NCBI GenBank assembly: GCA_033026295.1
Contig: CM065188.1
Coordinates: forward strand, 17,253,354 to 17,317,353
Direction: 5' to 3'
Origin: Channa striata
Taxonomy: Eukaryota; Chordata; Actinopteri; Anabantiformes; Channidae
DNA length: 64,000 nt
Of this stretch, positions 37,295 through 48,600 are shown piece after piece. Below the pieces are notes generated by a model that was given only the letters and a program-made list of their open reading frames with translations, was not told the origin of the DNA and made no database searches. Within the stretch, counting starts at the first letter, position 1; each line of letters starts with the position of its first letter. A program made the position numbers and the translations under genes.

Positions 37295-39640
37295 GAACCC
37301 TCAGACTGAGTTTCTGTTGAAGTGAAGAAGTTTCTTTCTGAAGAGAGAAATTATTCAGAAGCATTAAACGAGCAGCGCCTGGCTGGTTGATGGACACAGG
37401 TTTTATTATCTTTGTTTTGTACAGGAGATTTGACCAGAACTCATTCAGTCTTCAAATGTTTGGCAAAGAAAGTGTGTGAATATTGAAATCACAACCTGTT
37501 CAGTCTTCAGCGAATCATCAGCAGACATGTGGCGTCCCTCAGTCCTGGGTTCCTCCCGCTTCTCCGTCAATATACCTCCACTCACATTTTATTACATCCG
37601 TCACAGAAAAAAATCCGGCGTGGCCGTCCCTGAAAAACATTTCAAACTAGTCAAAGTGGCCTGTAGATACAGCAGGACTAATTCTTCCGTCAGAAAACAA
37701 TGATCATGCTGATGTGTAGCAGATACAAACCCCCCCCAAAGAAAATTGAATAGTTCATTTAACAGATATTTGAGTGTGGAGCACCAAACTAACATCCACA
37801 GAATGATGCTGCTATTATGTTCAAAGGCTGATGCATCATTTTTCACAACCACATTTACCCAAATCAGAAATTAAAGTCTAACAACACTACAACGTGTAAA
37901 CTTGAATCAGCTTAATATCCAACTAAACGTTGTTCTGTATTAGATAAATTGTGCCGATCCTCATGTTTGTTAAAGATTTAAATGACGTCATAAACGCTAA
38001 ATCTGTAGCTTTTACAACAGATAAGTTAACGGAATAATAAGCACTGCAGTCTTCGGTATTTTCATTAACATCAAGAAATCACACGAGCAGAACAACAGTC
38101 GTCCCCTCAGCTCTGCTACACTCCACTGCACTCTGCCCCGCCCTTCAGTGTCCGCTCAGTGTCGAATTAGAATGGATAGTTTCAGCTGTGACTGGTTAAC
38201 GGATCGTCTCTGTGCTGCTGTTCGTGGAGGCCGAGCCCCGCAGCTTTGACTGTAGTTCAGAACGAACTCGATAAAGGTGACGCAGTGCAGCGTTCAGCGA
38301 GGCAGGCAGCCAATCAGTGAGTTTCTTATCAAATATTAACGTGCAGATGCAGTTAGCGGTGTTTGCCTGCAGCGCCTCATGGAGTTTGGCTTCGGGTCAC
38401 TTGTGGCAGCAAGGCGTCGGTGGAATCGCTTTAAAGTTCTGTTACTGAAAATCTAGTTTCACGTGCTTTGCTGTCACCCGGCCTCGTGTTGCGTACGGAA
38501 CCATCAGACAACCTGCTGTCCATCTGGTGTTAGCAGCTGATTCGATGGGTTTCAAAACACGAAGCTTCCCCTTCAGTGTCTGCAGAAATGTCGCCATCAG
38601 TCAAGACGACGTTTCTCGCCATTGTTTGAATTGTTCGGTTGTGGAGTTTGATTCTTTCTGAGTAGCTAAAAAACATTTCGTCGTCCTCAGATCTCGCGTT
38701 TTCTGTCCGTCCTTTCTTTGTCCTCTTCTGGTGCTACAAGTTTGGATTTCAGTGTAAAAAAAAAGAAGAAGAAAAAAAACATTGTGAAAGTGCTCTTAAT
38801 GCTTTGTGGGAAAACCTGTATCACAGCATTAAATGTAACTGAAATCATCGAGTCCTCAGAGTTTCAGTAGAAAGTGTAAAATATTGAGGTAAAGACGAAG
38901 CTGCTCAAGTGTCTCTTGTTGTCATTAAAAACTACATTTGTACCATCTCACTGAGTTTATGTGGAGTTGCTTATGTTTCTTATTTCATATATATCACAGT
39001 ACTGGAAAAGGCACATGAATTGTTAGACCACTGGGACGGGGCCCAGAAGGCCGCAGGTTCCAGTCACCCAGGGCCACTTTGTCGCTGGTCCCAGCCCAGA
39101 CAAATGGGAGCGATGCGACGTAAAAACGCACGTCAAATCAAACCGCTGAGAGCCGATGATCTGCCAGTTAATGTGATTAAAGTGGAGTTTTCTCTCTGCT
39201 TCCAGACGCTGTCATGGAGTTTTTCAGTTCACATAATGTGCTGACAAACATGCAGAAACTCCTCAAGGTGAAATCAAATCCGGAGTGCAAAGAAAACCTG
39301 AACCCCACCACATGTATATTCACTGCGTCAAAGGAAGCGGGAACCACAGGAAGCAGGTTAACGAAACACGAACATAAAAAGAAGCAAAACAACCACAAAG
39401 AGGGACCAACAAGACACACAAGAAACCACCACCTGTCCACGGCATCCAGGATCTGCTCAGACCTGTGGACACCCGGTGACCCTTCGAAGGCCCCGACCCC
39501 TATGTTGGAGACCAGCTGGATCTAATGGTGGTTACAGGAACAAGCAGCTTACCATGATGCTGTGATCCCACTTGGACTTTGGAATTAAAAACTTTGAATT
39601 CTTCTGTCTTATTGATTCTCTGACGTGCAGTTTTTCATCC
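37295..39640. other. rcor3 3' UTR and intergenic DNA
   Basis: No coding sequence recognised. Possible poly(A) signals are ATTAAA at 37,363-37,368 and at 38,828-38,833; neither is proven. An A-rich run lies near 38,756-38,780. Confidence 0.6.
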
Positions 39641-40165
39641 TCGTGTCTCCGGGTCCTGAGGCGGGTCCGAGCAGGTTGTTGATGTTAAGTCACTTCCTGC
39701 CCTTTCAATTTCCTCCTCCTCCCTCCGGCTGCTGCTGCTCCATCGATCAGCAGGAAATCTTCCTACTAACCGACTTAGGACCGGGACCGACCGGCTGCAG
39801 ATTGGAGCTGGGCTCAGGGTTTCCGCTGCGAGTCCACGTCCTGCGGTGCGGGACTCGGCGAAAACGGATCCGGCTGAGGCGCCGCACTGAGCGTGTGCGG
39901 AAACCGAAAGTAACGAGGCTCCGATCATCAGCAGGAAGCGGGTCCGCGGGCGGTCGGGTTCACCTGCAGCTCCCGCTCGTCTGCTGGGTTCGAACCGGGT
40001 TCAAAGCGAAAACGCCCAGTGGAAAAGGAGAAACGGCGACGGCGACGGCGGGGCTTCCCCCGCAGACCCAGGTCGTCCTCATACCGAACCCAGCGATGGA
40101 CGGCGCCAGGCCGGCTCGGCCCTGAAGCCCGCAGGTAACACGGCAGGTAGCACGGCAGGTAGCAC
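39640..40165 (+). promoter_or_regulatory. GC-rich island upstream of traf5, candidate promoter / 5' UTR exon
   Basis: CpG-dense sequence stands out from AT-rich flanks. A donor-like GCAG|gtaaca at about 40,135 could end a non-coding first exon, pairing with the acceptor-like ACTCACAG just before the traf5 ATG. A 166-residue open frame across it looks like a composition artefact. The segment at 40,134-40,165 holds GCAGGTARCACG three times. A TATA-like ATATATAAGC at about 41,048 is an alternative promoter. Confidence 0.4.
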
Positions 40166-41161
40166 GTGACCGGCTTTTGATTGGGCCGAATTCAGTCACT
40201 CGCTGGTTCCGTCGTGGTTTCCGTTTTCACGGAAGCCGCGTGCGCGTCATTTGCCTTAGTAAAAATATGAATAGATCCAAAGTAAACGGCAATATTAGAA
40301 TTTTGTATTAAAACGTATTTTAAACGATTTTAAAAGGTTTTCGCTCACAGGGTTTGTTTTTTTTTTTAACTTTCAATCATCATCAGTAATAAACAGGAGG
40401 GAAAAATCCGCCTGGTCACAACTTTCAGAAAAAACAATCAACTATAAAAAAATATATTTTATAGTGAGAAAGTAAAATTTCAAATATTCTCCAGCTTTGA
40501 TCGACCCCGGAACCCGCAGTGTTTCCAGGGGACACTGAAAAGCAGCGGACATTTAGAGCCGTACAGGTCCCGGATGTGTCGTCAAACTGATTGGTTGGTT
40601 CTGTTTGTTTGTGTTTTGCTTGCACGTGTTTTCTGCGCGGGAACCACCGTGCGTGTCCATAACAATACACATTTATGTTCTCATAATGTTAGAAAATGAC
40701 TTCAGACTGTTATTCGCTTAGTTCTCGTGCTGAAGGTTCCACAGCAGGTACCTACCACCTCTGCGAGTCAAAGTTCTGAATCCAAAATCTGAGTTGGTAG
40801 AACTGCCTCAATATAGAGAAATACCAATCAGTCTTTGATGTAACTCTCAGAATCTCTCAGATCATGTGATACAGTCATTCAGTCCTCACTATTATTAAAT
40901 TATAGTCACATTCTGAGTATTTTCTTATATATTTTAAACTTTGTGTAAAGTTGAGTTTTTAAACAACCAGTGGAGTAAAAAAGTCGAGTGTTCCTCCCTG
41001 AAATGTAGGAAAAGAGAAGAACAAAGTTCCATGTGACGACAATAGTAATATATAAGCGGGTCACAACTCAACTGGAGGACAGTATTGCAGTAGGACGATC
41101 ACTGATCTGTGGATGATATTTGTCCCAATAATCCCTGAATACTCACAGCCACAGCTCTACA
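40166..41161. other. traf5 upstream region
   Basis: AT-rich, with no coding sequence recognised. It contains the TATA-like motif near 41,048 and ends in an acceptor-like CTCACAG about 15 bases before the traf5 start codon. Confidence 0.6.
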
Positions 41162-41433
41162 ATGCAGCAGGGGTCTGAGGAGTCCAGTTTGGAATCTGAG
41201 CGGTCTGTGAAGAGGTCTGGGGAGTCCAGGCGGATGTCTGAGGAGTCCAGGATGAGGTCGCCGGGCCCCGTGGGCTCCTGGGAATCTGAGCTGACCTTCA
41301 TCCAGCACTCCCTGAAGTTTGTGGTAAAGCTGAAGGACGAGTTTGTTTGTCCCATCTGCAGAGGAGTCGTGCTCAACCCTCAGCAGAACTCATGTGGACA
41401 CATCTACTGCTTCCACTGCCTGCAAGAACTGCT
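41162..41433 (+). CDS. traf5: traf5 coding exon 1 (N-terminus, first RING half)
   Basis: 272 nt from ATG to donor CTGCT|gtaggt. It encodes MQQGSEESSLESERS, a repeated EES/ESR segment, then EFVCPICRGVVLNPQQNSCG and HIYCFHCLQEL. Reading past the donor meets an immediate TAG, so splicing here is required. In-frame ATGs at residues 25 and 31 are alternative starts. Confidence 0.9.
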
Positions 41434-41784
41434 GTAGGTCCACCTTAAAACACACACACGCAAAATCACACTGAGCAACATAAAATACCACCTTCAAACA
41501 GTCCACCTTAAGAAACACCTTGCTAATCTGACAGTCCACCTTAAAAACACCATACAGTCTGCCACTCACCCAGTCCACTTTAAAACACACTCACACTGCA
41601 AGACCCCCCCCTCCATCCAGACACGTTCCACCTGACAGCAGTCATAGTGGCACAGTCCACCTTAAAACACACAGACTTGGTGGGGTCTTGAACTTCGCTC
41701 TTCGTGTTTCAGGGAGAGTTCGTCGCCGTCCAGCCCAGTTTGTCCAGTGGACGGAGCTGTGATCACACCCGCTGAGGTCAGAAC

Positions 41785-41824
<40 letters not shown>

Positions 41825-44800
41825 TCGGAATACAGAATAAGATTCGTCAGGCTTTGATATCTGCTGTAGAAGACGTGCGTCCTGTTGAAGGAATAATTGA
41901 GAGCGTGTCTCTGCAGGTTTTCCAGGACAACTGCTGCAAACGAGAAATCTCCAGTTTGGAAGTGTTCTGCAGCAACTCCCCGGCATGTGCCGCCGTCGTC
42001 ACTTTACACCATCTGCAGGTTGAAACCAGCCTCTTGTGGATTGTGACTAACTGATGTGTGTGTACAGAATCACTGGACATCTTCCAGCTGAGGGACTACG
42101 ATGTCCTAAACTGTATTAAAATCAAGTCAAACAAATGTTAGAGCTCTCAGCTTTGATCTCATCCCCCCAACAATATAGAAACTAAGATCAAAAAACTGTT
42201 GCCTAAATTAACTGCAGGATCACCTGAGGTCGTGTCCGTACGAGCAGCTGCCGTGCACCAACCCAGGCTGCATCACGGTGCTGGAGAGGAGATACCTGCA
42301 CGGACACCTGACCGACACCTGCCCTCACCGCATGGAGCCGTGTCCGCACTGCAGACAACCGCAGAGACTCAGCCTCGTGCAGGTACAGTCAACTGAAAAC
42401 ACGCCTGCTCACGGGTCTCGATGTGGAAATGTGTTCATGATGACTGTGTCTCTAGGATCATGTGCAGAGCTCCTGTCCAGATGTGGAAGTGGACTGTCCC
42501 CACAGATGCTCCCAGAAGGTTCCCAGACACAAGGTGAGCTCCTCCTCTGAGGCCACATCAAAACCTGCAGGTAAAGCGATTCACTAACTCCCCCCATGAC
42601 TGAAGATTCACCTTTAGCATTATCAGCTTGAAGTAAACGTGTGACTTAGTCTCTCATTTCATTGTGGAGGAATTTTGGTTTGTTCTTTTTTACAACTTTG
42701 CTTCAGTCTATTGGGGTTTTGAACACACAAACGAAACGAAAAATACAATTACAGATCACAGTGTCCGTCACTTTAGTGTTTTTAGTGTTAGCGGAGCTGT
42801 TGTAGTGTTTCCAGGGGACAGTAAAAAGTGACCAACATTGTGGTTTGTTAATATATTTGCAGTTGCTCCGTGACATGTTTCCGTTGTGTTGTGTAGTTTG
42901 TGATTTTATTGAGGGGTGTCGATGTTCTTCTTTAACCATTAATGTAGCGAAAACGAGACGTGCTTAGACTTTATGACAACTTCCACTGCCAGCGCTGCTG
43001 CTGCTGAGCTGGTGCAGCAGAACAAGTATCTGCGGTTGACAGTGAACGGTGTCAGCGACGTATTTTTATCAGAAGCTTCACAGTTTTAATGTCGACACCA
43101 CTTTCATGAAAACATTTTATTCTTGCTTTGTTGAATCTGCTTTTACTTGTTGTGTGTTCAACAGAAAAACCAGTTGAAGGTTTATTGTTAAAGCCCAATA
43201 ACGTTACCATCAGGGCGCAGACACACTTTGCTGCGTTTTAAAACCAACAGGTTGAAAGACGCTCTTATTCCTGTTGCTATTAGGTTGATCAGTGAAAATT
43301 AAAAACGTTCATGTGTCCTTGTTGTATCGTTGGTGTTTTTGCGCTGCTGGCTGTAAACCAAATCGCCCCTTGGGGATAATAAAGTTACCTTGAACCTTGA
43401 ACCTGAAGAGGAAGACCAAGTGTTCCAGAAGTTCTGCAGACACAGTTTTGCTGACGGTTACTCGTGTTTCCCTTTCAGCTGACGGAGCACAGAGACTCGT
43501 GTCCTGAGGTTCTCACTGACTGCTCTTACAAGAGGTTCGGCTGCTCTGTACAGGTGAGTTCAGGTGATGAAGGGATGCATCGCCTGAGCGTACGACAGTG
43601 TGTTCACGGGTGTTTTCTGCTGCAGGATAAAAGAGGGAAAGTGAAGCTGCATGAAGATGCTGCTGTCAGCCATCACATGCTGCTGGTCCTGAAAAGTAAC
43701 AGTCACCTGGAACAACAGGTGCGTCTGAGCAAAGCGACATCAGGAGCAGAGATATAAATGACAAACGTAAGAACGTGTGGACATACAGAGAGAAATCAGG
43801 ATCAGAACGAACCATAAACAGAGAGAACGGTCAGGAAGAGATCCAACCAAAAGGCTGAACCAGGAAGCTGGACGTTCAGCCTGCTAAAGACTGAGGATCT
43901 GTCAGGTTAAATGCAGAAATGAGTAGAGGACAGAGGAAGAGGGCAAACTGGTGGGAAACACATGGAATGTGCTGGAATAAATAGATAAAGTTTATCTTAC
44001 CCAAAGAAGAAAAGTCCATGAATTACACACACGCATCAGACTGTTTCGAGGTCCCATCAGCTGTGCAGCGTTTTCCTTTTTATTAGCTTTTCTATGACAC
44101 GTCATCATTGCTGATATTTCTGACTAAACACAAAGGTAGTTTGTTGAGTATAGCACTGGTTACTGTGTCTGTCCTCAGGTGGAGGTTCTGCAGGAGGAGG
44201 CGCTGCTGAGGCAGCAGGAGGTCCAAGCAGACAGTTTACTGCTCGCTGGTCTGCAGAAACAAGTCCGACCACTGCTGGACCAGAGCAGCAGCCATGAACG
44301 CATCGTCTCTACAGCTCAGGTTCAGTCCTCACGGTCAACTCTGGTCCTCGCGTCTTTCTAAAGCATCACAACTCTGCATTCATGACTCAATTGTCCTGAA
44401 ACCTTTTATGTCTAAATGTGTCAGTACTGATGAAAAATGAATGACACCAGTGACTAAATGTATTTTGTCTGTGTGTTCAGAGGACTCTGAACAGACAGGA
44501 GGAAGTCCTGTCCACCGTCCAGCTGGACATCCAGCAGGTGTCTCGGGAACTTGGTTCGAGTCTGAAGGAAGTGGAGCAGCTCAGAAAGTCTCTTGATGTT
44601 GTGATTCAGCAGGTGTCAGCAGCCGAGGCCCTCAGAGAACACTTGGGTAACAACACCTGAGAATCTGCTTACTGGTTTTCTAAGGAGGGGGGTCGGTTAG
44701 ACCTGGTGCTCAGAGTCCAGAGTACTGCTTGACTTTCATCAGTGTCACGGTTCTTCAAAAGTGCCAGTTCTTGTTTGAGAACATTTTCAGGGACTGTTGG

Positions 44801-45699
44801 AGAATTCCGGGTGTTTGTCCTCTACAACCAGCAGGTTCTTTCTTCTTGGTTTAGAGGTCTACAGAATTTAGATCTTTAACAGACTGATATGCAAATTTGC
44901 AAGTAACAATGGAAAAGCTAGTGAGCATCTGATCTAAACCTGTTGGGTTGTCAAATTATTTCAGTTTTATTTTGCTTTGGTTTCTTGACATGCAGGATTT
45001 CAAATCCCTACTGCAGTTCTGAATGAACTTTAAGGCAGCATGAGTCACCAGTTCTCAGCGGGATGCAAAGCTAAACGTTTCAGTAAATGCTGCTTCTACT
45101 TACTTCTTCCAGGAACTCTGGAGGAGAATCTGAAGCGTCAGTCGGGTCTCCTGGATCTCCACACTGCCCAGCTCAACCATAACAAGCACCACCTGCAGGA
45201 ACTGGAGACGACTTCTTATGACGGCAGACTGATCTGGAAGATCCAGGACTTCAAGAGAAGGAAGGAAGACGAAGCCAAAGGCCAGGCACCTTGCCTGACC
45301 AGTGTGCCCTTCCACACTGGACGCTGCGGCTACAAAATGGCCATCAAAGCCTATTTGAACGGGGATGGGGACGGAAGAGGGACTCATCTGTCCCTTTATG
45401 TGGTCCTGTTGCCGGGAGACTTTGATGCTCTGCTGCCGTGGCCTTTCCGACAGGCTGTGTCGCTGTCAGTTCTTGATCAGAGTGGTGCTGGTTACCACCA
45501 GAGTCTAAACTTCAGACCTGACCCGTCATCCAAAAGCTTCCAACAACCTGCTGCAGACTCTGTCAGCAACGTTGCCGTTGGGTTTTCCCGCTTCATTCCT
45601 CTCAACAAGCTGGAAACTCCACAAAACGCGGCTTACATCAAAGATGACACACTGTTTGTTAAAGTGAAGGTGGACATGGTGGGGTTAGACCAGCTGTAA
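41162..45699 (+). CDS. traf5: traf5, TNF receptor-associated factor 5 (complete CDS, 10 exons)
   Basis: Cytosolic adaptor and RING-type protein that couples TNF-receptor-family and related receptors to NF-kB and MAPK signalling. Ten exons join in frame: 41162-41433, 41713-41776, 41917-42018, 42218-42382, 42456-42533, 43479-43553, 43626-43718, 44179-44319, 44481-44646 and 45113-45699. They give 580 residues against 557 in human. Domains: RING (about 63-107, CPICRGVVLNPQQNSCGH), TRAF-type zinc fingers (about 146-252), coiled coil (about 255-420) and the C-terminal MATH/TRAF-C domain (about 425-575, YLNGDGDGRGTHLSLYVVL). The name rests on TRAF5-like features and on the kcnh1-rcor3-traf5 order, since TRAF3 is similar. 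The first 45 residues are Ser/Glu/Arg-rich and unlike the human N-terminus. No frame break was seen. A possible poly(A) signal AATAAA is at 45,899-45,904. Confidence 0.94.
41437..41673 (+). repeat. five copies of a GTCCACCTTAAAACAC motif in traf5 intron 1
   Basis: Copies start at about 41,439, 41,511, 41,533, 41,573 and 41,654, each GTCCAC(C/T)TTAARAAACAC-like. Spacing is irregular, so this is a cluster of related motifs, not a perfect tandem array. Confidence 0.8.
41713..41776 (+). CDS. traf5: traf5 coding exon 2 (RING end)
   Basis: 64 nt encoding ESSSPSSPVCPVDGAVITPA and E; supplies the last RING cysteines. Acceptor TTTCAG, donor GAG|gtcaga. Confidence 0.92.
41787..41821. repeat. (CA)n microsatellite in traf5 intron 2
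   Basis: About 17 CA units starting 10 bases after the exon 2 donor. It is likely length-polymorphic. Confidence 0.95.
41917..42018 (+). CDS. traf5: traf5 coding exon 3 (zinc finger)
   Basis: 102 nt encoding VFQDNCCKREISSLEVFCSN and SPACAAVVTLHHLQ, the KDNCCKRE-type motif of TRAF proteins. Acceptor CTGCAG, donor CAG|gttgaa. Confidence 0.93.
42218..42382 (+). CDS. traf5: traf5 coding exon 4 (zf-TRAF)
   Basis: 165 nt encoding DHLRSCPYEQLPCTNPGC, LTDTCPHRMEPCPHC and ending SLVQ. The Cys/His pattern is that of TRAF zinc fingers. Acceptor CTGCAG, donor CAG|gtacag. Confidence 0.93.
42456..42533 (+). CDS. traf5: traf5 coding exon 5 (zf-TRAF)
   Basis: 78 nt encoding DHVQSSCPDVEVDCPHRCSQ and KVPRHK. 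Acceptor TCTAG, donor AAG|gtgagc. Confidence 0.93.
43364..43400. repeat. short LINE/SINE 3'-tail remnant in traf5 intron 5
   Basis: CCCTTGGGGATAATAAAGTT followed by ACCTTGAACCTTGAAC resembles the common fish non-LTR tail also seen reversed at 34,722-34,752. Confidence 0.5.
43479..43553 (+). CDS. traf5: traf5 coding exon 6 (zf-TRAF)
   Basis: 75 nt encoding LTEHRDSCPEVLTDCSYKRF and GCSVQ. Acceptor TTTCAG, donor CAG|gtgagt. Confidence 0.93.
43626..43718 (+). CDS. traf5: traf5 coding exon 7 (start of coiled coil)
   Basis: 93 nt encoding DKRGKVKLHEDAAVSHHMLL and VLKSNSHLEQQ. Acceptor CTGCAG, donor CAG|gtgcgt. Confidence 0.92.
44179..44319 (+). CDS. traf5: traf5 coding exon 8 (coiled coil)
   Basis: 141 nt encoding VEVLQEEALLRQQEVQADSL and LLAGLQKQVRPLLDQ, with Leu/Glu heptad spacing. 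Acceptor CCTCAG, donor CAG|gttcag. Confidence 0.92.
44481..44646 (+). CDS. traf5: traf5 coding exon 9 (coiled coil)
   Basis: 166 nt encoding RTLNRQEEVLSTVQLDIQQV and SLKEVEQLRKSLDVVIQQV. Acceptor TTCAG, donor TTGG|gtaaca. This exon has no ATG-initiated open frame of its own. Confidence 0.92.
45113..45699 (+). CDS. traf5: traf5 coding exon 10 (MATH domain, stop)
   Basis: 587 nt ending TAA. It encodes the last heptads, then SYDGRLIWKIQDFKRRK, RCGYKMAIKAYLNGDGDGRG, WPFRQAVSLSVLDQSG and AAYIKDDTLFVKVKVDM, the receptor-binding TRAF-C/MATH beta sandwich. Acceptor TTCCAG. Confidence 0.97.
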
Positions 45700-48600
45700 G
45701 CTTTTGCACCTTAATGCCAGTCTCAATCCGCGTTCTTTCCAGAACCACTTAGCCCCAATGTGTGTAAGTTTATGTGCAGGGTCACTGCACTTTAGAATCC
45801 CAGTGCTGCTCAATGGCAACTGGACTTGAATTTCTTGAAAACGTTTCACCTCTCATCCCAAAGGCTTCATCACTTCATAGTGGAGTTGGACACATACTAA
45901 ATAAACATTGTCATAAAAATTTGATGGTTACCTGTGGTTGTACCCAGCATCATTGGAGCCACAGGAGTATCGGGGCTATGATGAAACACCTGGGCTATAA
46001 AACCTGGCGCTGTACGTCGATGACGGCTTGTGTCTTAGGCCACCTCCATTTTGGAACGAGGGTCTCTGGACTCCTTTACTCCTATAGCAAAGCGTTTGTT
46101 TTGCAGAACAACAAACCCCAAGTGCCCATTGTTGTACAGTTTTTTTCCCCTAGTCCCTTTTTTACCCCTTTTCCTTAGTTGAGTTTTACTAGAAGAATCG
46201 AAGACGAGAGTCGGCGTGATGAATCCCCTCTATGTAATCCATGGCGGCATGAAGACTACAGCGTGTTAGTGTCTTAGATTTTTATCTCTGAAAGCCCTTC
46301 TATTTATTCTCATGCTCAACCAAGGAACCCCCCTCATGAAACATGCATGAAGAAGCCAGCCACACCGTCGCTGTAGACCTTGAGACCCCAGAACCCTAGT
46401 TTTTGGCTCTATAAGAAACAAAAGCTGATCTTAAGCCTTCCTCTAAACACATCCCTCTTGTCCTTTCTGTGGGCCCATCTTATTTACCTACTTGTTAATT
46501 CTCTAACCTTTACAACTAAATTGACTCTTTGTTTATTCCCACACACCATCACCGAATGACTCCACACAGTTTACACGCCGCGTTCTCCAAGTGAGTCAGA
46601 GCGAATGAAGCCTTTCAGGTGGCAAATGAAACGTCTTCAAACAATTCCGTTGCCAATGGACAGCACCCTTGGGACAACCAGAACCTAGATCACGACAGAC
46701 CTTTCAAATAATTGACAACATTACCAAGAAGTTTTTTTTGGTAACTGACATGTAAAAACAAGTGGATTATCTTTTTTAAATATGGTTAATATATTACAAA
46801 CTTTTCCCTTTGTAACAATCCAGAGCCGTTTTGAAGGGTTGATCTTTTTCACCTGTGGCCCAAGTCTGTTCTGTGTTGGGATTGGGCCTAAGCTATTGTG
46901 TGTAGAATGTAATTTGTATCTTTGGTTCTGTCTGGAGGTCAACTCAGGAATGAACATAATATGTGAATGTAAGCGCAGTAAAACAAAACTCTTAAAGGAG
47001 TAGTTCAACATTTTGGGAAATACTTTATTTATTGTGTTGCTTACAGTTAGAGTAGGTAACAAGACTCCACTTCCTGTTTGGTAAAAGTAAAGCTACATTT
47101 CAGGCAGACTTTGTTCTGTTTGTAGTTGTTCCTACAAAAGCAGCAGCTGCTCAAAACTCGAAAAAACACTTCGACAAGTAACGTCTTTGTAAAATTGTTG
47201 AAAATTTCACACATCAATTGTTGTTTGTATTACACAAACGAGCTGTTAATCAGTGAGTTTCAGAAATGCTGGTTGGTGGTTCTGTCACTGTTGGACATTA
47301 TTTGTGCTAAGCTAAGCTAACTAGCCACAGGCTGGAGTCTCCGCACCGAAAACATTTGTTGGTCAAACAAGTTTCATCTCAGGGATTGTTTAATGATGAT
47401 CTGACTCCTAAAAAAACACTGTAGTTGCTTATTTTTGTACAGCTTAGTAATAATCGGGCGATAGTGAGATAATATCGGACACAAGGTAACGCAACAGGCA
47501 ACATATTTTCACTATAACTAATGAAGTATTATCATGTAATAATAATACTATTACTCTTTTACTCTACTGTCACAATCATGTTATTTTATCATAGAACTAT
47601 TGCCCTTTCTCCTGTTATTACTAAGATAATACACCACATTACCTTGTTTCTAAAATAATACCTCACTATCACCCTAATATTACAGAGTTGTAAACTGAAC
47701 CTTTTTTTGTTTTAAACTGTGTCATCTCAGCATCACAAAGTTAATATGTGATTATCTGAGAATCCTTTTGATGTCCTGGGATCAGGGTTTCAAGGTCCCG
47801 ACACTTCGTTAAAACCGCTCAGTCTGTATTGGGCTTGAAATGTGTCATTATGTTTGTTTCATCCTGGAGACCATAAATCCGTTTCTGTACTAGAAAACAC
47901 AATTTGTTATCTCAGGCACTGAAGTGATCACAGGAAAATAAATGGGTTGAAATAAACCACAAGATACTGTGTGAAATGAAATAGTTTGTTTTTTAGGACC
48001 CTCGCAGGAAGTTATTTTACATTTTAAAGTTGCGGCTGCTGTAGGCATCACGCTGTGTTACCGCTGACGTACTGTGTGTCAGAGCTCAGACCGTTTCATT
48101 CTGCCGACACCAGCCGTCTGTCCTGTGCTGCCAAACAAAAACACAATCCACAGCGTGAAAGTGTTAAAGGGTTTTAAATAGCGTGTGATCTTAGTAAAAT
48201 GGATCAGTCAATTTCCTCTGTGAAGAAGAAAAGCTGTAATGACACTTTAACAGTGTCTGTACAACTTTTTAAGAGACAAAAAAAAGGATTTTCTTCTAAG
48301 GAATGAAACAAACGATTTATTCACAGTGACTCTTGTTTTCCCGTTCTTTCATTCCTACATCCAGGCCCCAAAGTCTGTGTCGGGTAAAAGAAACAGGGAA
48401 ACACTGACAGCCCGTAGAATAAGAGCATAGGAATGTGTTCGTGTGATGACATCATCTGAACTGAAGGTTCCTCCTGGTGATGTCATCAGGAGGCCTTTTT
48501 TTCAAGAGGACGAATATTTTAATAAAAGGACGTCAAATGGAAAGTTAATGACATTCATGTAGAAATCAAACTAGAACCAAACGAAGCAAGTTCAAACTCA

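Noticed and set aside
36901..37320. Alternative long frames through the rcor3 last exon
   Set aside because: They are shadows of the Pro-rich coding frame; only the frame ending SSSSLH continues from exon 11.
39625..40125. 166-residue plus-strand open frame
   Set aside because: It lies in a CpG-rich segment, shows no family resemblance, and has Arg/Pro/Gly composition expected from GC-rich DNA.
45774..46178. 134-residue open frame after traf5
   Set aside because: It overlaps a candidate dispersed repeat and has no recognisable domain.
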